Position numbers and translations under genes: made by a program | The notes under the pieces: model-generated | Told to the model about the DNA's origin: nothing | Database searches by the model: none | Seen by the model: only the letters and a program-made list of their open reading frames with translations | Part shown: positions 1-7,005 of the stretch, piece by piece | Position numbering within the stretch: position 1 is the first letter of the stretch | Layout of the letters: every line of letters begins with the position of its first letter | NCBI GenBank assembly: GCA_026014665.1 | Contig: JAOZHX010000022.1 | Span: 186,001 to 250,000, forward strand | Direction: 5' to 3' | Length of the DNA: 64,000 nt | Source: Candidatus Bathyarchaeota archaeon | GTDB lineage: Archaea > Thermoproteota > Bathyarchaeia > Bathyarchaeales > Bathycorpusculaceae

Positions 1-541
1 AATAGTTGTATTGGATTTGGCAAAACGTCCAGCCATCATACCCATCGACTATCTCTTTAAAAATCTCTAATTCGTCGTGGAAGCTGAAGCCCAAGTATCC
101 AAGTTTGCCTTTGGCAATCTGTTTCTCTGCCCATTCGATCATGCCCAACTCTTGCACTCTGTTCCATAATTGTTTAGTGAGGCTGTGGAACAGGTAGAAA
201 TCAATGAAGTTGGTGCTTAACCGCTTCATCTGCAAATTCAAAATTTCATCGAGTTCAGCTTTATGTTTCACCATGAACACTGGCATTTTTGTTGCGACTT
301 TGGCTCTACCTCTGTACTTGCCTGAAAGGGCTTTGCCAACGGCGACTTCGCTGTTTCCATCATGATAAGTGAAAGCTGTGTCGATGTAGTTTACGCCTTG
401 ATCGAGGGCATAACGGATTAGTTTCACAGTTAGAGGCTGGTTGACGTTGGTTTGGTTATCTCCGATGACGGGGAGACGCATGGTACCAAAACCAAGAGCA
501 GATGGTTTCCAATCGAGCTTTCCGAAGGAACGGAACTTCAC
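1..541 (-). CDS. Aldo/keto reductase, N-terminal part (runs off the left edge)
   Basis: This reading frame has no stop down to base 1, so about 180 N-terminal residues are visible and the C-terminus lies outside the window. The start is taken as GTG at 541, directly preceded by an in-frame TAA. The N-terminus reads VKFRSFGKLDWKPSALGFGTM, followed by the family motif YIDTAFTYHDGN, which carries the catalytic Asp and Tyr of NAD(P)H-dependent aldo/keto reductases, and later by LGFSFHDE. Together these fit the bacterial/archaeal aldo/keto reductases of the YdhF/ferredoxin-linked type, which reduce carbonyls in the cytoplasm. The substrate cannot be told. Some relatives carry a C-terminal 4Fe-4S domain, which would lie beyond the edge. 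Confidence 0.88.
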   Translation of the reverse strand, partial: MKFRSFGKLDWKPSALGFGTMRLPVIGDNQTNVNQPLTVKLIRYALDQGVNYIDTAFTYHDGNSEVAVGKALSGKYRGRAKVATKMPVFMVKHKAELDEILNLQMKRLSTNFIDFYLFHSLTKQLWNRVQELGMIEWAEKQIAKGKLGYLGFSFHDELEIFKEIVDGYDGWTFCQIQYNY

Positions 542-699
542 TTAAAACCCTGAGTTGACTAGAACTGGATTCAATTAATAGGTTTAGGGTTGTATTAGTA
601 CAACACTCAACTCATAACTCTGCATGATAAGCGAATAATCAATAAATTTAATTAACGATGCCTCTTACATGGTACTTTAAATCGTCCGAGCCCTACAAA

Positions 700-2052
700 A
701 TGAGATTTACCATCAAAAAATTGCTGTCTATGCGTACCATCGGAGTTATTCTTGCAGCTTTGCTTGTTCTATCAGCCTTAAATACCTACTTAATTCTAGA
801 AGGCATACGCTCATCTATGAGCACCAACACCGTCAACTACGATTACGTGCTTTCCCAAGACGGCAGCACATACAAACTAAAAAACATGTTAACAGGCATC
901 GTGACAAATGTTCCTGCGAGTGCGTCCACAGCCGTCAATTCCGCCTTAGTTGAGGGCAAATCAGTTTACTTAAACCCTGGAACCTACGTTCTAACCGATG
1001 ACATTGTAGTTTCTAATAAACTGAATGCAAAAATCATGAGCGATGGCGCCATCATACTCGGCAACGGACATAGAATAATCATTTATGGTGAAGACCATAC
1101 TGCCTCTCGTTATGCACTCATTTCAGGCTTTACGATAATCAACGCTACCATTAGAGTGGAAAACTCCTTTGCTACGACCATACAGAATGTCGTATTCGAA
1201 AACGTCACAACTGCAATAGAATTTGCTAACACAAAAACTTGGAGCGAATACAACAAGGTGGAAAACTGCCAATTCATCAACTTCACTGAAGGAATCGCCT
1301 TCCGCACCCCGGTTGGCAACGCCACTGGCTCTTATGCTAGCTCCATAATTGAACGCTGCTCCTTTAACCACAAAGATTTTTCAGTTGGTATAAACGTTGA
1401 GCGATTAGCGGAATTTTCAGACAGCCAAATGCAGGATGTCAGGTTTTGGCTGGGAGAAAACGGCCGTGAAAACCAAACAGCGATGTTAGTTGATGGTTCT
1501 ATGTATCAAACTTTGCTTTTGGGCGTGGTGTTCGAATCGTTTACAGATGACCCAGTCTATCTTTTCGCAATCGACTTGGCACAACACTGCGACCCTGCTC
1601 CGATCCTTGATGGAGGCGTTAGTTTTCTGGGCAACTGGACGGCTAAGGTGCATAATCCCTACGCAATTTGGCTTTCAGGGGTTGGTAGCGTTTTTAGTCG
1701 TGAACATGAAAGTGTCCCTGTTGGAACGAACAATCAATATGCAGGTAACTTGACGATTCAGTGCCGTCCACTTAAAGTTTCATATTTTAAGCCTAAGATT
1801 GAGGTGTCAGGTGGCTTTAGCTCGGGTGAAACCGTGACCGTTAGAATCCGCATAGAATACCTCGATAACGTTATTTCAAATGGCATAGTGCGCACTTTTA
1901 CCTCGAGTGAATCGGTTTGGCTCACCGATGATGAGATGTTGGCATTGTATCCTTCCCAGAGCATAATTTGGGCAATTCTTGTTGATGCTAAAACCACTGC
2001 TGGCTCCACTGCTGTGACGGTTAAAATCAGCGGTTATGGTACAGCCGGATAA
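700..2052 (+). CDS. Secreted/anchored beta-helix-like surface protein
   Basis: I do not recognise a named family. The frame is open from 658, but ATG 700 fits better: a TATA-like AATAAATTTAA at 641-651 would start transcription near 670-675, and the protein then begins MRFTIKKLL followed by a hydrophobic stretch (about residues 8-33), a signal peptide or N-terminal anchor. Residues about 90-330 hold short strands with recurring I/V, N and G turns (motifs such as GFTIINATIRVEN and NVVFENV), the pattern of a right-handed parallel beta-helix. The last 110 residues look like a separate beta domain. Several NxS/T sites suggest glycosylation. It probably works outside the cell, as an adhesin or polysaccharide-binding protein. 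The fold is inference. Confidence 0.6.
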   Translation: MRFTIKKLLSMRTIGVILAALLVLSALNTYLILEGIRSSMSTNTVNYDYVLSQDGSTYKLKNMLTGIVTNVPASASTAVNSALVEGKSVYLNPGTYVLTDDIVVSNKLNAKIMSDGAIILGNGHRIIIYGEDHTASRYALISGFTIINATIRVENSFATTIQNVVFENVTTAIEFANTKTWSEYNKVENCQFINFTEGIAFRTPVGNATGSYASSIIERCSFNHKDFSVGINVERLAEFSDSQMQDVRFWLGENGRENQTAMLVDGSMYQTLLLGVVFESFTDDPVYLFAIDLAQHCDPAPILDGGVSFLGNWTAKVHNPYAIWLSGVGSVFSREHESVPVGTNNQYAGNLTIQCRPLKVSYFKPKIEVSGGFSSGETVTVRIRIEYLDNVISNGIVRTFTSSESVWLTDDEMLALYPSQSIIWAILVDAKTTAGSTAVTVKISGYGTAG

Positions 2053-2064
2053 GCATCCTAATAG

Positions 2065-2382
2065 TTATTGCTCGATATTGTTGATCAAAGATTTTATTGT
2101 GCCTGAAACAGCCAAAACATGCAGTGATGCTTGCTGGCCTGATATGTTTGTTATTGTAGGCAATGAAGCTCTCACCATAGGCAAAGATGCAAGGGAAGTG
2201 CGAATAACAACTTCTTTGCGTTCGATGTTGAAAGTGATTAACGCTAAACCCGTTAAGCTTGCGCCGACTTCTCCGAAAAGACGTGTTATCGCCATCCAAA
2301 TTGTGTCCATAAGATCACGTTCAGTGGGGATGCCCTCGCATTCGAGATGCAATGCCAGATAGCGTCTTTTCATGCGTTTCAT
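2065..2382 (-). CDS. rnp2: RNase P protein component 2 (Pop5/Rpp14 family)
   Basis: At 105 residues this is a normal length for archaeal Pop5. It starts MKRMKRRYLALHLE and shows the conserved GIPTERDLMDTIWMAI stretch and the beta-strand RTSLASLP that end the ferredoxin-like fold. Pop5 pairs with Rpp30 and helps the catalytic domain of RNase P RNA cleave tRNA 5' leaders. Its ATG overlaps the rpp30 stop by 4 bases (2379-2382), so the two subunits of the same subcomplex are translationally coupled. It is the last gene of the eL15 operon. Rpp21, Rpp29 and the RNA subunit are not in the window. Confidence 0.93.
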   Translation of the reverse strand: MKRMKRRYLALHLECEGIPTERDLMDTIWMAITRLFGEVGASLTGLALITFNIERKEVVIRTSLASLPMVRASLPTITNISGQQASLHVLAVSGTIKSLINNIEQ

Positions 2383-3113
2383 GGATCTTTCCCTTCTTTT
2401 ACTACGCTTATGCCTGGTGCAACAAACTTATCGCTTAACTTAAAGCGGTTTCGAGAAACAATCGCATTTGGGTTAGAAGAAATGGCATTGAGAGCTTCAC
2501 ATTCACCCAACCCGAAAAGGTAAGCTAAACTTGCCAAATCCCTCGGAGCACGCATCAAATGCCACTCACCAACACCGCTTGAAAGCACGATGGGCACTTT
2601 AAATTCTCTAGCGATGGCGGTTTCACGGCGAAGATTGGCAAAAAGTCGGACGCGTGGTGGACCTTCCAACATTATCAGTGGTTTGAGGTCGAATTCTATA
2701 GCTGCTTGAGCATTGCTTGCAAGTTCGGCTTCTGCACGATCAAAGAAGCGTTTGCGATAATCAAAGCTTGGAAAGTTTAGGAGGTCAACGCGTCGATCTT
2801 TGGCTGCATGCCTTGCCAGCTCTTTCTCGTCGCAAATGATGCATATGACTTCGATTTTTCGGCGGAATTTACGGAGGAAACGCATGAGGTCCTCTTGGTT
2901 GCGGGGTTTAAAATCGACTCTTGAAACAAACTCTATGCCTGTTTGGGTGCAAGCGGTTTTTAGGGTGTTAAGTTGTTCTTCGTGTGCACCGAGGGTTAGA
3001 GGGATGCTGATTTGGCAGTAGCCAAGCTGCGCGGCTTTGTCTATTATGCGTTGTGTAGTGTGCGGGTCTTTGGGGTTGGCTTTGAGGTGGAGGTCGGTGA
3101 AGGCACGTTTCAT
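2379..3113 (-). CDS. rnp3: RNase P protein component 3 (Rpp30)
   Basis: This 244-residue protein has the TIM-barrel signature of Rpp30: an N-terminal FTDLHLKANP strand, the barrel strands EVICIICDEKEL and VDLLNFPSF, and the late VPIVLSSGVGEWHLMRAPRD segment, close to the family motif for a Ser-Gly pair followed by MRxPRD. Rpp30 binds Pop5 as a heterotetramer on the RNase P catalytic RNA and supports Mg2+-dependent 5' processing of pre-tRNA. It overlaps the upstream exosome-associated gene by 4 bases (3110-3113) and rnp2 by 4 bases. Confidence 0.93.
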   Translation of the reverse strand: MKRAFTDLHLKANPKDPHTTQRIIDKAAQLGYCQISIPLTLGAHEEQLNTLKTACTQTGIEFVSRVDFKPRNQEDLMRFLRKFRRKIEVICIICDEKELARHAAKDRRVDLLNFPSFDYRKRFFDRAEAELASNAQAAIEFDLKPLIMLEGPPRVRLFANLRRETAIAREFKVPIVLSSGVGEWHLMRAPRDLASLAYLFGLGECEALNAISSNPNAIVSRNRFKLSDKFVAPGISVVKEGKDP

Positions 3114-3556
3114 GGCAACAACCCGGTTTGTTTGGAGAATTCTACGATTTCTTGGGTTGTTTTGTTTTTGAAGTGGATTTTGAAGTGAATAGGGTCATTT
3201 TTGGAAATTTTGGGCGTTCCCAGTAAAGCAGTTTGTTTGTCGAATCTTAGGTAGAGGTTGCCTTTTTCCAGGTGTAGTTTGATATCTGAGTTGAGTTGTT
3301 CCTTGTCTAGTGCGTTTAAGCCGTTAGCTATTTTTTCTATTAATGCTGGCAGTTGTTTTTTGTCTGTCAGTTTTGTCTTGAATAAAGTGATGGGGTTTCC
3401 ATGGTGCCCCAGAAGGGTAATTTTTTCAAAAATTAGGTTTTCCGCAAGTGCTGCGGTTAAAAGGTTTTTGACGGCGGTTTGGACTTTGTCAGGGTTTTCG
3501 GTTGCGTGTTGGAATACACGTATGTCTATGTAGGCTATTTGAGGTTTAGAAGACAT
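3110..3556 (-). CDS. Exosome-associated RNA-binding protein (COG1325 type)
   Basis: This 148-residue protein matches the archaeal family long listed as a predicted exosome subunit with a dsRBD-like fold: an N-terminal AYIDIRVFQHATENPDKV strand-helix, the central TLLGHHGNPI motif, and a C-terminal lysine-rich strand pair (HFKIHFKNK). In many archaea this gene lies between eL15 and Rpp30, as it does here, which supports the assignment. Family knowledge points to RNA binding connected with RNA processing. The biochemical role is not established. The start at 3556 gives MSSKPQIAYIDIR. Confidence 0.82.
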   Translation of the reverse strand: MSSKPQIAYIDIRVFQHATENPDKVQTAVKNLLTAALAENLIFEKITLLGHHGNPITLFKTKLTDKKQLPALIEKIANGLNALDKEQLNSDIKLHLEKGNLYLRFDKQTALLGTPKISKNDPIHFKIHFKNKTTQEIVEFSKQTGLLP

Positions 3557-3591
3557 AGCTTTGTCGATTGTGTTGTGTTTGTCTTGCCTTT

Positions 3592-3813
3592 TTAGGCTTT
3601 TTGTTGAAGTGTTTCTTTTGCCGGTGGAGCGTGGGCTTTTATGGTTGCTATGTTTATTTCATGTATGCTTTTTCGCCGGGGGTCAATCGGAAGTTTCATT
3701 TGTTGCGCTTGCTGCTTGGTTATGCCTGCTTGTTTTATTTCGTTTAGGCTAAAGCCTTTGCCAGGTTTTTGTTTGCCGTTTTGTTTGATTATGGTTGGTT
3801 TTATGTGGTGCAT
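3592..3813 (-). CDS. rpl13e: Ribosomal protein eL13
   Basis: This 73-residue basic protein carries the eL13 core: the GKGFSLNEIKQAGI motif, then the helix TKQQAQQMKLPI and the DPRRKS turn, matching the eukaryotic pattern GRGFTLEELKxAG...DxRRR. Archaeal eL13 proteins are short like this one. eL13 belongs to the large subunit and in archaea occurs mainly in TACK and Asgard lineages, so it is a useful taxonomic marker. Its ATG at 3813 starts 1 base after the eL15 stop, so it is almost certainly co-transcribed and coupled. The initial MHHIKPTIIKQ replaces the longer eukaryotic N-terminus. Confidence 0.85.
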   Translation of the reverse strand: MHHIKPTIIKQNGKQKPGKGFSLNEIKQAGITKQQAQQMKLPIDPRRKSIHEINIATIKAHAPPAKETLQQKA

Positions 3814-3814
3814 G

Positions 3815-4411
3815 CTACGGGTAATCTCCTTTGCGTTTTCTGCCGCCTCTTTGGTGGCTTGGTCTCATTTTTTCTGCGCCTCTGCCTTTGCCGTGGTGTA
3901 GTCCTCGGATGTTTTTGCCTGCGCTGGTTAAGCTGCGGTAAACACGGTTGGTGTGTTGTTTTTGGGTTATCCAGTTGATGTCTTTATCGGTTTGGATGGT
4001 GGGTGCGTTGGGGTCGACGAGGATGATTTCGAACCATTTGTGCTTGCCGTCTTCTCCCACCCAGTAGCTGTTTAGGACTTCTAGGTTGGGGAATTTTTTG
4101 GCGGTTCGTTCTTCCGCGATTAAGCGTAGGCTTTTAGCGGGTTTGAATTTTGCGACACCCATGCGTTTGGGTCTTCGTCCAGCTTTCGGTCGGATTTTTC
4201 GTAGGCCGCCTCTGCGGACTTTTGTACGCGCGATTATGAAGCCTTGTTTTGCTTTGTAGCCGAGTTTGCGTGCTTTATCGAGTCGTGTGGGGTTTTCGAT
4301 GCGTATAGTTGTTGGTTGTTTTCGCCATTGTACGAGGCGTTGGCGCATGAGTTCTTCGACGAAGCTTTTCTCAGGGTTTGCCCATTCTTCGGCGATGTAT
4401 TTGTATGCCAT
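3815..4411 (-). CDS. rpl15e: Ribosomal protein eL15
   Basis: The 198-residue protein begins [10 protein letters not shown] and contains the hallmark segments [24 protein letters not shown]-type [31 protein letters not shown] and the basic C-terminus [19 protein letters not shown], all typical of archaeal eL15 in the 50S subunit. It is the first gene of a five-gene operon, eL15-eL13-COG1325-Rpp30-Pop5, linking ribosome and RNase P expression. A Shine-Dalgarno AAAAAGGAG lies 9 bases before ATG, and a structured leader precedes it (see 4412-4497). Confidence 0.96.
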   Translation of the reverse strand: MAYKYIAEEWANPEKSFVEELMRQRLVQWRKQPTTIRIENPTRLDKARKLGYKAKQGFIIARTKVRRGGLRKIRPKAGRRPKRMGVAKFKPAKSLRLIAEERTAKKFPNLEVLNSYWVGEDGKHKWFEIILVDPNAPTIQTDKDINWITQKQHTNRVYRSLTSAGKNIRGLHHGKGRGAEKMRPSHQRGGRKRKGDYP

Positions 4412-4497
4412 ATTTTTTTCTCCTTTTTAGGTTGTTTTGTTTGCGGTTCAGCCCACTTGGGGCCACATCCCAACGGACAGGTTTGTCCGTCTGCAAT
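4412..4497 (-). promoter_or_regulatory. Structured leader of the eL15 operon
   Basis: Between the predicted transcription start (about 4497) and the eL15 ATG lie about 86 bases, unusually long for a genome rich in leaderless genes. They can form two hairpins: 4473-4479 with 4484-4490 (seven perfect base pairs, ACGGACA/TGTCCGT, loop of four) and 4451-4454 with 4460-4463 (GCCC/GGGC). The ribosome-binding site follows after an A-rich single-stranded stretch. A leader bound by a ribosomal protein for feedback control is a reasonable inference. The region also has loose C-box (TGATG) and D-box (CTGA) like bases, too weak to call an sRNA. Confidence 0.45.
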
Positions 4498-4517
4498 TTC
4501 ACATCAAAGAGCCTTGC

Positions 4518-4535
4518 TGTAAAATAAACCTTTCC
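4518..4535 (-). promoter_or_regulatory. Promoter of the eL15 operon (BRE/TATA)
   Basis: On the minus strand GGAAAGGTTTATTTTAC has a purine-rich BRE (GGAAAG) directly before a TATA-like TTTATTTTA. The spacing places the start of transcription near 4497, ahead of the two leader hairpins. Nothing coding was found in the remaining stretch 4536-4798, apart from the leaderless start region of trmO on the plus strand. Confidence 0.5.
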
Positions 4536-4798
4536 AGCGGGAGAAGAGGTGCATTTGATTTGTTGGGGTTTCTTAGGTGCGATTGTTTTTTTAACCTCCC
4601 TATGTAGAAAATGTTGTGATGGTTTGTTGGGTTGCTGTTGGTATATTCTTTTTGATGTTTTCCTCTGAAAGTCCTTTTTTGTCCCTGAATAGATTCTGTG
4701 CTATGATATTTTGTTCTGCAGGTGATACGAAGAAAGTGTGTGCAAGCTGCGGTTGATTTATTAGATGTTTGTTCCCTATTCCATTTAAGTGATAGGCT

Positions 4799-5272
4799 AT
4801 GTCTTGTGAGGGAAAAGTCATTTTTGAGCCGATTGGCTTTGTAAGCACCAGCGCCTCTGAAACGGAAATAAGAGATAAGACTAACGTATCAACGATAACC
4901 ATTAACGAGGAGTTAGCGGAAGGTTTAGAGGGCATCACTGGTTTCTCCCACCTCTTTGTGCTCTTCTACCTAAACCAGCTTTCGAACGAACAGCGAAAAA
5001 CCCTCAAAGTTCACCCAAGAGGCAGGACTGACTTGCCACTAACAGGGGTGTTTGCCACAAGGACCATGCTTCGCAAAAACCCCATAGGACTAACTGTTGT
5101 TGAACTGCTTTCGGTGACGGGTAACGTTTTGACTGTCAGGGGGTTGGATGCCTACGATGGCACACCAGTACTTGACCTTAAACCCTACGATCCATGGGAC
5201 AACATAGAAAACATCAAGGTGCCTGATTGGTGGAAAAAGTTGGAAAAAGAAAAGGCATCAGAACTAAAGTAG
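4799..5272 (+). CDS. trmO: tRNA (t6A37) N6-methyltransferase TrmO
   Basis: This 157-residue single-domain protein of the TsaA/YaeB (UPF0066) family has an N-terminal FEPIGFVST strand, the GITGFSHLFVLFYLN helix and the segments VHPRGR, LTGVFATR, NPIGLT and VRGLDAYDGTPVLDLKPY that build its SAM-binding beta-barrel. Known members methylate N6-threonylcarbamoyladenosine at position 37 of tRNA. A TATA-like TTTAAG lies just upstream and ATG follows without room for a leader, so it is probably leaderless. Its end overlaps the convergent DUF5752 gene by 9 bases. Confidence 0.92.
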   Translation: MSCEGKVIFEPIGFVSTSASETEIRDKTNVSTITINEELAEGLEGITGFSHLFVLFYLNQLSNEQRKTLKVHPRGRTDLPLTGVFATRTMLRKNPIGLTVVELLSVTGNVLTVRGLDAYDGTPVLDLKPYDPWDNIENIKVPDWWKKLEKEKASELK

Positions 5273-5782
5273 TTCGGCGACATTATACTTGGCATCGATC
5301 GCTTTGAGCAAGGCTTTTCTGAGGGCTTCACCCTTCAACTCGGCAGTCTTCAAGCTAGCGAATGCATCTGCCAACTCTGGATCCTTTATCACCAGCATTA
5401 TCCAATTCTCAAAATCTCTTCGGTACAGATGAAACTCAAGCGAATCAGAACAAACCTGGCGCACCAACCTGTAAAAATCTTCTAATGACTGCGCACTAAA
5501 ACCTAATGGCTTATCGACTTCAATATAAAAGTGGAAAGCTTTGTCACTTGGAAAAGCAGTAAAAACGGTAAGGGCATTTCTTCCTTTCTCAGTTAAGCCA
5601 TACCCATTGCCGACTCGGCGCAGAAACCCTTCTTTTGCAAGTTCCTGCACCTCTGCCATGGCTTGAGTTGGCTCCAAGTTGACGGCTTGTGCAAACATGT
5701 TTAGATCCATGCGGCTTGTTGCTTCATTCATGGTTTTTAGGATTCTGACGTGTTCTTGTTTCAAAAAGCATCGCCTAGACAT
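5264..5782 (-). CDS. Winged-helix protein with DUF5752-like domain
   Basis: The 172-residue protein has two parts. Residues 1-75 form a winged helix (KQEHVRILKTMNEATSRM, then AMAEVQELAKEGFLRRVGNGYGLTEKG), a DNA-binding module. Residues 80-172 resemble the archaeal DUF5752 family, with FHFYIEVDKPLGFSAQSLEDF, SLEFHLYRRDFENWI and KGEALRKALLKAID. That family has no established function. The combination suggests a small sensor-regulator. It lies between trmO (convergent) and cutA (divergent), with about 100 bases for two promoters. Confidence 0.7.
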   Translation of the reverse strand: MSRRCFLKQEHVRILKTMNEATSRMDLNMFAQAVNLEPTQAMAEVQELAKEGFLRRVGNGYGLTEKGRNALTVFTAFPSDKAFHFYIEVDKPLGFSAQSLEDFYRLVRQVCSDSLEFHLYRRDFENWIMLVIKDPELADAFASLKTAELKGEALRKALLKAIDAKYNVAELL

Positions 5783-5882
5783 AAATCATAGGTTAAGAGG
5801 TGAATTTAAACTTGTCAACGCGTTATATCTTAGATGCTGCAAGCTTATTTACTCAAAGAACAAAAATAGCACGGTGAACAAC

Positions 5883-6206
5883 ATGGACACAGACTACCTG
5901 ATTGTTTTAGTCACAACCGCAAGCAAAGCGGAAGCAACAAAAATCGCTCAAGCACTCCTAAAAGACAAACTTATAGCTTGCGCCAACATAATCAACCCAG
6001 TCACCTCGCTCTTCCATTGGAAAGATGCAATTGATTGTGTTGACGAGTGTTTGGTGGTTATGAAGTCTCGAATTGACTTGTTTGGGAGGTTGGTGGAGCA
6101 GGTTAAGGGGTTGCATAGTTATGAGGTCCCTGAGATTTTGGCGCTTCCTGTTGCGAATGGTTCAGCGGATTATCTAGCATGGATGAAAAGTGTACTCACG
6201 CAATAG
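5883..6206 (+). CDS. cutA: CutA-like divalent-cation tolerance protein
   Basis: The ATG at 5883 gives 107 residues, the normal CutA length. The open frame starts upstream at 5679, but only this part is conserved. Motifs are LIVLVTTASKAEATKIAQ, LACANI-type LIACANIINPVTSLFHW and the C-terminal LHSYEVPEILALPV. CutA forms very stable ferredoxin-fold trimers in the cytoplasm. It is linked to copper and other divalent cations, but its true function is unclear. It appears monocistronic, followed by the decayed toxin-antitoxin pair. Confidence 0.93.
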   Translation: MDTDYLIVLVTTASKAEATKIAQALLKDKLIACANIINPVTSLFHWKDAIDCVDECLVVMKSRIDLFGRLVEQVKGLHSYEVPEILALPVANGSADYLAWMKSVLTQ

Positions 6207-6275
6207 TTTGGTGATTGCATTTTTTCATAAACGGAAAACCTTAACTTTTCAATAGCAAACGTTATAGTGAATGCT

Positions 6276-6575
6276 ATGAAAAAAAATCGGTGAAATAAAA
6301 GAAAATTTTGGCTAAGCATAAAGAAACACTAAAGCAGAATTATAAGGTCAAGGAGATAGGAATTTTCGGCTCATACTTTAAGGGAAAACAGAACAAGCGC
6401 AGTGATGTCGACATTTTGGTTGAGTTCGAAGAGACCGCAAACTTAAGTCTTTTAGATTTTGTTAGGCTTGAGAATTATCTGTGAGATTATAGAAATTAAG
6501 GTTGATTTAGTCGAAAAACACACGCTTAAGCCAAGAATCGGCAAACATGTCCTCGAAGAAGCAGTGAACGTATGA
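6276..6575 (+). pseudogene. mntA: MNT-type nucleotidyltransferase antitoxin, frameshifted
   Basis: Joining frames restores a normal about 100-residue MNT protein. It reads MKKIGEIKE, then [19 protein letters not shown], then the catalytic signature [20 protein letters not shown] (GSx..DxD), and ends EIIEIKVDLVEKHTLKP...EEAVNV. Three breaks are needed: an extra A in the A-run at 6279-6286, an extra A in the run at 6302-6305, and a shift at 6480-6483 after LENYL. MntA normally neutralises its HEPN partner by AMPylating it. As read, no functional antitoxin can be made, unless the shifts are assembly errors. Confidence 0.75.
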
Positions 6576-6914
6576 ATGAGAAAAGAGAGTATTTAGATTA
6601 TATTGAGGATATTGTCAAGGCAATGAATGATGCTTTAAGCTCATAAAAAACACGAAATATAACGACTTCATTAAAGATAGAAAAACCGTCTTTGCCGTAA
6701 TCAGAGCCTTGGAAATCGTCGGTGAAGCCACCAAAAACATACCACTTGAAATTCGAAAACAGTACCCACAGATTCCTTGGAGAGAAATGGCTGGAATGCG
6801 TGACAAAGTAATACATGCATATTTTGGGGTTGATATTAAGAGAGTTTGGAGACTGTTAGCTCGGACATTCCGCAACTTAAGCCATTATTTGAAAAAATGC
6901 TAAATGAAGGATAA
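6572..6914 (+). pseudogene. hepT: HEPN toxin (HepT-like), frameshifted
   Basis: The gene starts with ATGA overlapping the MNT stop, the usual arrangement. MNEKREYLDYIEDIVKAMND is followed by a one-base loss in the T-run near 6632. The next frame gives IKNTKYNDFIKDRKTVFAVI...GEATKNIP, and the RNase motif RxxxxH is intact as RDKVIHAY. A second one-base loss near 6849 breaks VWET, after which the frame gives SSDIPQLKPLFEKMLNEG up to a stop at 6914. HepT toxins are RNases. The longest intact piece covers residues downstream of an internal ATG at 6709 and keeps the catalytic motif. Confidence 0.75.
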
Positions 6915-6929
6915 CGATACTTACATTAT

Positions 6930-6990
6930 TGATGTACGTTTTTGTACTCATAAGCCTTAAATAATACAGTCCTGTATTGTTGTGAACTGT
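6930..6990 (+). promoter_or_regulatory. trp operon promoter with repeated TGTAC boxes
   Basis: CTTAAATAATA at 6956-6966 is a good TATA element, which puts the transcription start near 6988 and leaves a leader of about 20 bases before the TTG start. Two copies of TGTAC (6933-6937 and 6943-6947) lie directly upstream of the BRE. In Methanothermobacter the tryptophan repressor TrpY binds TGTACA boxes, so these may be operator half-sites. That is analogy only. A palindrome ACAGTCCTGT (6967-6976) lies between TATA and start site. Confidence 0.45.
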
Positions 6991-7005
6991 TAATTCGGAG
7001 CATGA

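Noticed and set aside
4440-4500. C/D-box sRNA in the eL15 leader
   Set aside because: TGATG and CTGA are about 60 bases apart, but C' and D' boxes are not convincing and the strong internal hairpin argues against an sRNA.
4600-4938. 112-residue minus-strand frame across the trmO start
   Set aside because: It overlaps the well-supported trmO coding region, has no recognisable motif and lacks a ribosome-binding site.
5679-5882. Upstream extension of CutA
   Set aside because: It lies over the promoter of the divergent wHTH gene and is not part of the conserved CutA domain.
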